A stretch of 64,000 bases of DNA from Lactifluus volemus. Its lineage: Eukaryota; Basidiomycota; Agaricomycetes; Russulales; Russulaceae. Below the pieces are notes generated by a model that saw nothing but the letters and a program-made list of their open reading frames with translations, was not told the DNA's origin and did no database searches. The stretch is from assembly GCA_022376515.1 (NCBI GenBank), contig WTXI01000108.1, forward strand, positions 1 through 64,000, given 5' to 3'. Below are positions 1 through 10,056 of this stretch, piece by piece. The first letter of the stretch is position 1; the number at the start of each line of letters is the position of its first letter. The position numbers and the translations under genes are program-made.

Positions 1-868
1 GGCGTAGCACGGTCGTAGCACATAGGATCCAAAGAGTGAGGAAGACAGTAGGACGCAGCAGAGGCAGAGGCAGAGGAGGAGAGGGGGCGGAGGTGGGCAA
101 CAGTGGGACGCGTTGGGGCGGGGGAAGTCAAAAAAACAAGAAGCGGTGGCAAGAATGCAGGGACGCTGAGACGTGACGGGGCAAGACGGCGAGCGGTGGT
201 GGCGACAGCATGGAGTCAGCGACAGAGGGGACAGAGGGAGGATAGGCGCAGACAACGAGAGGCACGAAAATGATGAGGCAAACGAAAATCAACATCAAGC
301 AAACAAGAGTAAACAACCGATGCAGGTGCACCGGAACGACTTAGCCAAAATTTCGTGACTTTGGCAAAAACTTCGCGACTTCACAAAATTTTCAGTGTGC
401 TTAGCTAATTATGTGATAATTAAGCGACTTTAAGCGAATTTAAGTGACTTTAAGCGACTGTACATGTTTAAGTAACAATTAAGCAAACACAATAACTAGT
501 AACCAGTGAACCAATTGTTTTAAGTGGTTTTAAGTGACAATTAAGCGACACCTGATAATCAAGCAACTGGTAAGTGCAGTAAGCAGTCAACAAGATATTT
601 TAAGTGCAATTAAGTACACAGACATGACACTTAAGCAGTTGATTAAAAATCATGTGACCACTTTGCTTAAAAAATGGGCATCGCTTAACTTGCTTAATTG
701 TGCTTAAATGACTTAATTGTCTTAAGCTTCGCTTAATGTACTTAAAACTACTTAAAAAGTAATTTTAAGCAATTTTAAGTACATTTTAAGCATATTTTAA
801 GCACTTTTTAAGTAAAACTTTTTAAGTGACTTTAAGTAACTTTAAGCTGCTTGGACATTTTGCTGATG
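1..868 (-). mobile_element. TTAAG-rich TIR element, copy 1 (truncated by window edge)
   Basis: Positions 361-868 are packed with short TTAAG/CTTAA motifs and end in the terminal motif GGACATTTTGCTGATG. The stretch 290-868 reappears in reverse complement at 9754-10056 plus 14888-15190, interrupted there by hAT2, at roughly 90 percent identity by eye. Positions 1-330 are the purine-rich complement of the CCTCTGCC-type arm seen in the other copies. The other end of this copy lies outside the window. No credible coding sequence; the open frames over 128-358 are simple-sequence artefacts. Confidence 0.75.
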
Positions 869-1164
869 CTGTGTCTAGTTAATGTGACAGGAAAAATGAG
901 TGGCACTAGCTATATAGAAGTATACTAGCTATAACAGATCATACTGGTCATAATTAACTAGCTACATCAGTAGGTGCTGTAGAAAGTAGTATCAGTAATT
1001 GCTGGGCTGAATTCAAAGTACTTTTGTACTTTTACTGTATATATTGTACTAATTTAGCCAGTACCACTGTGCTTCAGCAAGAAACGACATCACCAACTTT
1101 CATCCCCACTACTATCACTACCACCACCACACCACTACTACCCACTTCCCTCACAGTTCGCCAT

Positions 1165-2130
1165 ATGCAACATGTCTCAACCCAATATGACCTACCCGCA
1201 CCACGTCCCATCCGCCCAGTCCACCCGTCGTCCCTCCTCTACCAATCATCGTTCGGCCTCTCCACTGTTTATCCCAGTGAGCTATACACGGCGTCACAGA
1301 AACCGCTCCCCGACCCCCGTTCTCCCACCTTATACCCGCGAATCACATCACTCGACGACACGCTCCGAGAATCCCTCTTCCAGGCTTGCGAATTCGCAGT
1401 GTGGGCCATACAACAACCCAAACCAACACATTCAATTTGGGAGTACCTCACACCTCCCACCGACCGTCCGTGGACCCCACTCACCAACCTACCACTGCCC
1501 TCGTGGAACGAGGACCTCCCCGATTTTGGTGGACTCCTGCGGAGCGACGCCACCCCCTCCCCGCCAAACAACTAATTACCATCCCTACCAAGCTCACTGG
1601 CCTCTAACGTCCGCGACTCGCCTGCCTCATCTGTCTCCCCTATCCAGGACGACGAACTCGGATGGGCACTTAATAATGACGACGACACTAACAACGACCA
1701 GTGGCCAGGGAGTACAATTCATGACAGCGAGGGTGCCCTTCACTGCAAGACTTGCATGGAACGGGTCGTCAATAGTAGCAGTGGAACCGCCGCTGATTCC
1801 GCCGCAGCCCGGATCACGCACACGCCCTATTGTGGTCGATGCAAGCGACGAAACCCCGGGCACCTCTACATCGAGTGCCCCCTCCACGACTGGTGTGAGT
1901 GGTGTGCTGACTACGGCCATCCAGGCCCTTCGTGTCATGAACCCCACCAGCAATGCAAGTTCGGAGACTCTTGTAGAGTCCCCTTAGAACACCCTCACTG
2001 GCATTGGTCGTGCCCCTACACCGACGACAAGAAGGCTTACCTTTGGTACGGCCACGGTGTCGATCGCTCCACATCTGGCTGGATCAACGCGGAGATGAGT
2101 GACTGGGACTACGCTGCTGACCGTGAGTAA
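1165..2130 (+). pseudogene. Zinc-knuckle ORF3 at the 3' end of a gypsy element (family F)
   Basis: One reading frame of 322 codons from the ATG at 1165, interrupted by a single TAA at 1573-1575 in an asparagine/proline-rich stretch; a CAA-to-TAA change would explain it. The C-terminal 110 residues carry a dense Cys/His cluster: a CGRC...H...C unit, then a CEWC-x4-GH-x4-C zinc knuckle, then a third Cys/His group. The same order is seen after the chromodomain of gypsy A1 (28055-28404) and at the C terminus of family C pol (59430-59570). It lies directly upstream of a purine-rich tract (2150-2164) and an LTR start at 2165, exactly where ORF3 sits in the other families. gag and pol of this copy are missing. 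Function unknown; nucleic-acid binding is inferred from the knuckles only. Confidence 0.6.
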
Positions 2131-2164
2131 ACACAGGTGGGACTGCGCCTTAGACAGGGGATGG

Positions 2165-2774
2165 TGTTATGGACTGACACGTGTTTGCTAACTCATACTA
2201 TACATTTTCGGACTGATGACTCATTTCTGCTGACTCCTTGCTTATGCGAATGGACTGCCGATCGCTTTGTTTCAGATCGCTTACTTATCTTTCTCACGAT
2301 ACAGCCTCGCACAGCACTGTACAGCCGCAAGTAACAGCCACATGCACAGGATGACTTGCTGATTCCTGAAACATGTTTCAAACCCTGAAAGCTGTACGAA
2401 GGTCACAGCCCCTAAGGCTGTGTACATAGCCGCGTTCTTCTCTATATAAACCCTGTACTTTTGCCTTAGAGACCTTAAGTCTCAGTTTTGTTTCACAATC
2501 CAAGTCCTTCTATCTATTAGAACCTTGTCTTGCCTAAAAGCATCAGACCTGAGAGAACCCTCTTGACATCACGCTCTTCGACTTCTTGACACTTTGGTCT
2601 TGTCCCTAAGCCCAAAGCCCTTGACCTCTGAAATGCTCTTGACTTAGTCGTTTACTAAGTCTCATCTTTATCGAACCCTTGATCCTGACTTGCACGTCTT
2701 GCAAGTCTAGTTCTTGACTTCACGAACGATCGTACACTTCGTACAAAGGTCCCACTTGGAACCTTAACACAAAA
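2165..2774 (+). repeat. 3' LTR of gypsy family F (probable)
   Basis: Starts TGTTATGG immediately after a polypurine tract, as in families A and C (TGTTACGG and TGTTACAG after similar tracts). A TATA box (tctatataaa) lies near 2445-2454. The right end is placed at the ACA near 2774 by analogy with the other LTRs and is uncertain. A TGACTCA site occurs near 2217. No partner LTR is in the window. Confidence 0.5.
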
Positions 2775-5275
2775 TGGGTTTTCCTGATGAATTGATCACG
2801 AGTCTTGACTAGCTTTTATTTTACATCCACTATACAATGAAAACAAAGTTTACTGGCCACATTTCTGTCATATGGCGCCATTTGTTGGTGCTTATTTGGG
2901 ATCGGAGTTCATGGTTCGAGTTCAACCAACACATACAATAGTTGCAAAATACGTTGACTTTACACCCCATTTCTCTGTTAGCATTGATGACCATTATGCG
3001 CCTTTGATATCCACAACAGACCTTTGAGAAGCAACTCCCTCACCCAATGTCAGATATTGTGCATGTTGGTGGCCAGTACAGAGTAGGCAAATTACTTGGT
3101 ACTGGGGGATCAGGTAAGCTCTGTTGAAGTATGGACATTGACCAGCCCTAAAGTGGCTGCGCACGGACCATCGACGCATCGTAGCTGATCGTTTCTACTA
3201 TAGCCTTTTTCTGCCCTTTCATACCTTACTTGGTCTACCTCTATCCCTCTTCACTATTTTCTGGTAGATTCTACTCCACTTGGGAGCACCTGGGCACGTC
3301 TTATTTTCACATGGCTCCATAGCCGATACTGTGTATTTAAGCCTGTCGCAAGAGCGGCAGCAAACCTCAGCGTTTTATCTTCTCGCGCTGAGGTAAGTTT
3401 TCTCTCACTTTTCACTTCGTAGCCTAGAGCACTTATAATGTATTCTAGTCTTAAACCTTTTCAGGTTAGCTACGAAATAGTAGCGTTTTATCTTCTCGTG
3501 CTGAGTCTTAAACCTTTTCAAGCTCAACTCAAATTTGAGAATTTGAGACACTTTGCTAAGCTCGTTAGGGAGTGTCTATCTAGGAAAAGACATTATGATG
3601 GGGTCTGACATTGCTTTGAAGATAGGGCACCGATGCAGCTTGCCTTCAAGACTTAACCATGAATACAATGTGTATACAATGATTGCTGGTAGCAGAGAAA
3701 TCTCTCGAGTACTCTGGTACGGCAAAGAAGGTGTATATGAAGTTATTGTCCTGGACTATCTCAGAACTTCACTGGGTGACCTGATCAATCAGCCCAAGTT
3801 TGACCATGGAAAGACATTCTCGTATGCCACCCTAATGGTGCGCTTGATATATGAAACAGATGATTGTACTAAATACAGCCTTGTGTACAGCTCTCAGCAG
3901 TTGAGTCACTTCATAGCCAACACTACGTCCATCGTGACATCAAACCTGGGAATTTCATGATTCGCATTGATGACCTTCATCCTACTGTCTTCCTCATTGA
4001 TTTCGGCTTGGCATGGTTATTCTGAAATCCTGCAACCTATTTGCATATCCCTTTTACAACAGATCATTCAATCGTTGGTACTCTTCCATTCGTATCTATC
4101 AACGGTCAGCAAGGCTATGCCCAGTCGCGTCGCAATGACCTGGAGTCACTCACCTATATGATCATTTATTCAGCACTCGGCAATTTACCTTGGACTAGCA
4201 ATGCTGTGGGCAATAAGGAGGCAATCCTCCAAAAGAAAACATCAATCACAGCAGAAGAGCTATGCAAAGGCTTACCTGCTCCTTTCTGCAAATTCGTCAC
4301 CTGTGTCTGTTCTCTTGGCTTTGACCAGAAACCGGATTATCAGTACCTTCATTCCATCCTCTTACAGTGCTCAGAAGCCAAGGCTAATCAACCCATCAAA
4401 GCACCACCCTTGTACTTGTGTCCCCAGGTTAGCATAGAGTCCATAGACCCTGAACCTATCTTCACCAGTCCGGTGTAAGTAGTCTCACCCTGTGTGAAAT
4501 TACTGACGCTTAGTGTTGGACAGGGGTATCTAAAACCCGCCGGGTTCGCGGGTCCGGAGTATCACGGGCCGGGGTACGGCTATCGATTTTGCCGACCCGC
4601 GCCAAACCCGTACCCCAGACCACAGGACCCGTACCCGCAGCTGGGGTATCTTATGTGTGTTCGCACTCTCATAGTTGATAAATAAGTTAAAGGTTATCAT
4701 TCTCATTCCACAAACACGAGTATCTAATCAACCTTCAACAACTCCATGACATCCTTGTCAGCGTTGCATAGACACAGGGGCTTGTTTGGATCGAGTGACC
4801 TTCAACGACTCCCGCCACTCGGAGTCCTGCGATGTCCGTGTCGGCGCTGCATAAACGCAGGGGCTTGACCGCTTCGATAGTTTGATTCTCCCGGTGCGAC
4901 GCGCGTCTTGAGCCTCTTTCAGTCTGACACATGTGGTGAGCGGGTGTGAAATTGGGAGGTCAACTATCACGGAAGCAGCGGCTGAATGCCCCGGGGGGTA
5001 CAAATTGCGGTACGATACGATGACTTGCAGCTGTCCATATAGTCCTGTGTTCAACCTAAAGAGGGTGGGTTGTCAGCACAAAAACACCTGAAGGAAACAG
5101 AAGTACCTGAAGACTTGGGCAGGGAAAGCCCTATATGCGAAGAAACCAAAAAGGAAAGGGCGGACTTCAATCAGCTATTCGCCGTGGTCAGTGACCAAAA
5201 AAAAAAAAAAATAGATAGAAAGTGTACCATTAGAATCCCCCCCATTCGTCCTCACTCAGCCTGGTGCCTCCCCCC

Positions 5276-8200
5276 ATGCCCCACGATGAAGTCGACCCGT
5301 CACTCATTACCAGCGAGCCCCGCAAACGCAAGCTTACCTTATATACCACCAATGAAGATAATATTTCTGCAGATAAAGAAGCAACTGTCAAAAGGCTAAA
5401 AGAGACTGTCAAACCCACCATGACAGTCCAATCCGGTGTTGAGGATGAGGTTGTTCGTCCGCCTCCAAAAAAAACACCACCGTCGATCTCGGTCTCAGAG
5501 CCCTCTGACGATGATGGGGATCGTGCCAGCGCCGAGCCACACAGGGGGGAACGGTCTAAAGCCGCCCAGAGACACAAAAAGAAACAAAAAAAGCATTCCG
5601 CATATCGAGTTGTTGATGACAGCGATGAACCACGCAGAAGCACAACAGACCCCCTCGACTCTGCGGACGAAGAGGAAGCCCGTCTTAAATCCAGACACCG
5701 TCAGAAGAAGTCAGTAACAAGGAGTAAGGTGCGCACCAACACACCTTCTGATAGCGACGTTGAAATCCTTGAGGACCCTAAACATGCCGAAGACGAACTA
5801 GGTCAGTCACCAGAATGATTCAAAGTGAGGTGGGACTTACTACAGTATATCTCCACAGAACGTCTGTCCAAAGATTGGACCTCGGCAATCTATGCGTTCT
5901 TTGAGCCACGCCCATCCATGGAGGTCATTCATGGCCGCCGTTGCCATGAATTCATATGCGCTGCCCCCCATTGCAAGGGCAAAGGGGCCAAAGCCCGCAA
6001 TGTCCGTCGGTTCCTTGACACAAGCGACGCAAAGTCAACTAGTAATCTCCGGAAGCACGCAAAGTTGTGCTGGGGCGCGGACCTCGTTGAACAGGCTGAC
6101 GAAGCAAAAGATATCATAAGTATTCGACAAGGCCTTGCCAAAGCTAAAATGAAGGATGGGACAATCACCGCAACCTTCAAGCGGCAAGGAAAAGGGAAAA
6201 TTACTTACAGGCTACGCCAACACACATATGAAGAAGCACGGTACGTTCATGCATCAACCTTGAAGTATCGGACACATTCTAACCCCGTAGCAGGGTTGAG
6301 TGCATCCGATGGGTCGCCGAAAGCATGCGGTCCATAAGCGTGATTGATGACCCCGCATTCCACAGCTTGATGAAAACAGGGCGTCCGCATTATCGAATTC
6401 CATCGTCACGGACAGTTAGGCGAGACGTTCATGTAGTCTTCCAAAGAGTCAAGCGCCATGTCATAAACATGTTACGCGTTAGTTCAGCATTGGTCCCAAA
6501 TAACACAAAGTAGACTTACCTGAGTGGCAGGAATATGATGGCCATTTGAATTTTGCCACGGACGCCTGGACATCCCCGAACCACAAGGCATTTGTGGCCG
6601 TGACTGTCCATTTCGAACACAAGGGCCAGCCCATGTGTTTGCTCTTGGATATTGTTGAGTTGGCAGTGTCACACACTGGGACCAAACTTGCCGTGGCGTT
6701 CGCAAAAATTCTCGCAGATTACAAAATTTCTGACAAGGATTGATTCATGTCTCTGCAATCAAAAGAATAGCTGACTTATCTCAATAGATCCTGGGCATCA
6801 CTTGTGACAACGCCTCCGCCAATGATAAGATGATCAAGGCTCTTGCAAAGGATCTCCCGCGCTTTCCTGGCCCTGCGAACCGTGCCCGATGCCTTGCACA
6901 CATAGTAAATTTGGTAGCCAGGGCCATCTTGCGCCAATTCGACGTTTCAAAAGGGGACGATGGTGAGGACAGTGAGGACGAGTCCGGAGCCGAAGATGAG
7001 TCAACAAAGGCAAGCTCAGATGAAGAAGATGAAGGCGACACAGACACAATGGCAGAAGTTTCAGACCTAGACGAGGATGAGGGTGGTGAGGAAAATGAGA
7101 TAGAAGACAATGACGAAGAGGGAATGGACTTGGCAGAGGTGGAGGAGGCGATGGGGGAGAAAATAAAAAACAGGGTGAAGTTGACTCGACCACTTCGCCA
7201 CGCCTTGTATAAGGTAAGCCTACTCAAGTTCGGCACGCACCACACACTCACCTCTTTTCGGCGTACCAGCTCCGACAATTCGCCTACGCTGTCAAAAACT
7301 CGTCCACCATACTTTTGCCAGAGTGGAAAAGGGCCATCAAAAAGGTTGCGATGAAGGACGCTGACCCGAAGAAGGCTGTAGCTGACCATATCATGCCTCG
7401 TGATGTGTCAACACGATGGAACTCCACCTACGACATGCTCAAATTTGCGCACTCCCACCAGGATCCGATCAATCAAATGACCGACTGTCGCTCCCTGAAA
7501 CTCGGACACTGCTCGATTACAGAGTCGGAGTGGGAGCTCATCAAGCAGCTTCGGGATGTACTTAAGGTATGTGTGATGAAAATTGGAATAGTTCGACTCA
7601 CTTTCTAGTGTTGTAGATTTTTAAGACGGTCACATTGCAGTTCTCAACTGATACCCCATGCCTCGCGTCTGTCATTCCAGCTATAGACAAGATGCATGAC
7701 GAGCTCACCAAAGCCACGTGAAACGAGGACTACTCTCCAGCTCTTCGAGCTGCGCTGACGATGGGCATAGGGCTACTAAACAAGTACTACTCGCTGACTG
7801 ATAATTCCGAGGTCTATCGCATCGCTATGGGTTCGTTATTTCATTCCATTCATGGTACTGTAGGTGCTAATATACTTTAGTCCTCCATCCCAAGTACAAA
7901 TTGAAGTACTTCACGAAACTCGGTTGGGATCAGGAGTGGATCGATACAGCAAAACATATTGTCAAAGAGCAGTACAAGTCCTCATATGCCAACTACATTA
8001 TCCACAAAGCCCCTCGTTCTGCGCGCGCTCCCAAGAAAGCCGTAAGTTCATTTTGTTCTCCCATTCACGTGCTCATATCTTATCTCACTAGGCATTAAAC
8101 TCATCTGATAGCGAACCCCCGACGACCGAATCGACATCGACAGACTCGAGCCTGGACGAAGGCAAATTAATGGACGAGCTTGATCGCTACCTGTCGACTG

Positions 8201-8570
8201 GCTGCATCAAGGACGTAGAAGACCCATTGTGCTGGTGGGTCGAGAATCAAGGCACTTACCCTCGTCTATGGCGGATGGCCCGGGATTATTTGACTATGCC
8301 AGGTGTGCCATTACCTTCATCGCTCAATATCTTGGCTGACAAAAGTTTATAGCCTCGTCTGTCGCAGTGGAACGCGTTTTCAGCCGAGGATGTCTACTGA
8401 TTTCTCATGTCCGTAACCGGCTTTCATCTCAGTCAACGCGTGCCCTCCTTTGTCTCAATGCATGGAGTAAGGCAGGCCTTCTTCAATCTACGGACTTGTC
8501 AGAAGTGGCGTCCATGCCAGATGCCAAGGGAATGAAAAGGTCGGACGCCAGTTGGGATGCCATACCGTGA
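5276..8570 (+). pseudogene. hAT transposase of hAT1 (BED finger, RNase H-like fold, C-terminal dimerisation)
   Basis: Multi-exon transposase. 5276-5815 is a charged, low-complexity N terminus. 5825-6240 holds a BED-like zinc finger (C-x4-C ... RKH-x4-C). A 53-bp intron (6241-6293) leads to the hAT N-domain (EECIRWVAES-type stretch). 6546-6740 has the first catalytic block around NFATDAWTSP; 6790-7000 has ITCDNASAND and a CLAHIVNL motif; an acidic insert follows (6955-7140). 7385-7450 has the STRWNSTYDML block, 7860-8040 LHPKYKLKYF, and 8170-8560 the hAT dimerisation region ending in VERVFSRG and NRLSSQSTRAL. Two in-frame TGA codons (5816-5818 and 7719-7721) interrupt coding frames, so the copy is probably inactive. 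Exon edges other than the 53-bp intron are approximate. Confidence 0.82.
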
Positions 8571-8699
8571 TGCTAAGGTGAGGTTTATTTTGTATCTACT
8601 TTCTCGTGATACCACTTACCAACGTCTGCCCCTCATCCTTCCTCATCCCTGGCCGTGCTCACCCCGACCTGCCCACCCCACCGGTCCATTGCGCCCATC

Positions 8700-8960
8700 C
8701 GACCCGACTCCCCACATGGCCACGCCCACTCCGCACCCCCCTTCGCCTACTACCCCCATCGGATCCACGGCCACGCACTACATCACCTACGCCCGTTGCG
8801 CCCATCCGAACCAACTCCCCACATGGTCACGCCCACTCCGGGCTACTGGTTTGTCTTTACGGCCGGCCATCCTGTCCGCTCCGCCCCCCCTTTGCCTACT
8901 ACCCCCGTCGGATCCGCGGCCACGCACGACATCACCCACGCCCGTTGCACCCATGTGACC
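8700..8960 (+). repeat. Imperfect tandem repeat in the 3' part of hAT1
   Basis: A C-rich unit containing GCCTACTACCCCC, GGATCC and GGCCACGCAC appears at about 8742-8810 and again at 8887-8955. CCCCACATGG(C/T)CACGCCC also occurs twice (8711 and 8817). Period roughly 145 bp. The overlapping proline/threonine-rich open frames in all three frames are products of the base composition and are not called as genes. Confidence 0.6.
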
Positions 8961-9444
8961 TGGCTGCCCACACGGCCACGCTCCTGGGCTAACTCTCCTA
9001 CTCAGTTTGTGATCGTTCTGAAAATATTTGTGCCACTTGTGGACACTATTAGCTACTTGATTAGCTATTACCATGTTGTTTACATCTATCTGAGCCAATA
9101 AAAGTTGCTTGGGATCTCAAAATGTGTGCTTGAATGTGTGATCTTTTTAAATATTCATTAGAGTCACAAACCCGTACCCTTACCCACAGGGTCCGGGTTT
9201 TTCCGGATACCCGCAAGTTTATCTGCGGGAACCCGTACCCATGCCTGGGGTACGGGTTTTCGGTGGGTATGGGTATGGGTACCTGTCAAAAAACCCATGG
9301 GTTACCCCTGTCCAACACTACTGACGCTAACTAGACTATTTTAGGCTTCGCTCTTCGACTTGCACAGTTGATGAATCATCTTGGTACATACGTCAAACAC
9401 CCACTCGTGCCACTCGTACAAGAAGGCACAACTTGAAGATGTAG

Positions 9445-9753
9445 CATTATTTACTGTTTTCGTAGTTGGGTTTAAGCTTTTGAGGTACATGTAGGCAAAG
9501 ACTTGTAACGTGTCGGTGAATATATTGTTGTAGACCTGTAGTTTGGTCACTGGGTGTAAATTTTTCGATGACATGACCTTGAGCTGGCTTGGGAGCCGAG
9601 CTGCATCCTAACCGGGAGAATAGCCGGCTATTTGATCGGCTCTGCTCTGCTCAGCTTGATGACATGTGTCCATCAGCATGGCTTGGCTAATAAGGAAACG
9701 GCGTGGCTAAAATCAGCTTGACTACTGGCTTGGCGTGGCTACATGGGCTGCCA
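9445..9753. other. Intergenic stretch between kinase gene 1 and TTAAG element copy 2
   Basis: No gene seen. The right half (9575-9745) is rich in GGCTTGGCT, GCGTGGCTA and AGCTTGA words similar to those at 49894-50030; this looks like an eroded subterminal region of a hAT-type element, without identifiable ends. Confidence 0.35.
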
Positions 9754-10056
9754 CATCAGCAAAATGTCCAAGCAGCTTAAAGTTACTTAAAGTTACTTAA
9801 AAAGTGCTTAAAATATGCTTAAAATGTACTTAAAATTGCTTACAATTGCTTTTTAAGTAGTTTTAAGTACATTAAGTGAAGCTTAAGACAATTAAGTCAT
9901 TTAAGCACAATTAAGCAAGTTAAGCGATGCCCATTTTTTAAGCAAAGTGGTCACGTGATTTTTAATCAGCTGCTTAAGTGTCATGTCTGTGTACTTAATT
10001 GCACTTAAAACATCTTGTTGACTGCTAACTGCACTTACCAGTTGCTTGATTATCAG

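Larger units (their letters stand above)
4511..9320 (+). mobile_element. hAT1 DNA transposon, complete with 8-bp TSD
   Basis: Terminal inverted repeats TAGTGTTGGACAGGGGTA at 4511 and its complement ending at 9320. Flanked by the 8-bp duplication CTGACGCT (4503-4510 and 9321-9328), diagnostic of hAT. Length 4810 bp. Both subterminal regions (4530-4650 and 9165-9310) are crowded with ACCCGTACCC / GGGTACGGG motifs in both orientations, which look like transposase-binding repeats. It is inserted between the GTAAGT donor at 4475 and the TTTTAG acceptor at 9344 of casein-kinase-1-like gene 1. It encodes the transposase at 5276-8570. Confidence 0.93.
3047..9444 (+). pseudogene. Casein-kinase-1-like protein kinase gene 1, with hAT1 in its last intron
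   Basis: Four exons fit together: 3047-3113, 3569-3837, 3891-4474 and 9345-9444, total 1020 nt or 340 codons including stop. Exon 1 starts with ATG and encodes a CK1-type first strand ending in a glycine-rich GTGGSGS. Exon 2 gives the N-lobe (VYLGKD, ALKIG, the CK1-typical NHEYNVY). Exon 3 has HRDIKPGNF, LIDFGLA and the CK1-specific HIPFTTDHSIVGTLPF and RRNDLESL motifs. CK1-family kinases phosphorylate Ser/Thr; the substrate cannot be told. A TGA at 4023-4025, just after DFGLA, sits where arginine is found in the paralogue at 51496-52104, so the gene is probably dead. Intron 1 is unusually long (455 bp) and holds a repeated segment (3369-3392 and 3482-3505). The last intron contains the whole of hAT1. 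Confidence 0.8.

Noticed and set aside
2785..2795. TTTTCCTGATG resembling the right end of TTAAG elements
   Set aside because: No TTAAG cluster or matching left end nearby; an 11-bp match is not enough.
2860..2935. Possible tRNA or tRNA-derived SINE (GGTTCGAGTTCAACC resembling a B box; TGGCGCCATTTGTTGG resembling a tRNA-primed PBS)
   Set aside because: No cloverleaf could be assembled, no A box at proper spacing, and no LTR end directly in front of the PBS-like word.
5802..5845. A 44-bp intron in the hAT1 transposase around the TGA at 5816
   Set aside because: The acceptor does not restore the reading frame, whereas the frame simply continues through the TGA; a nonsense change is simpler.
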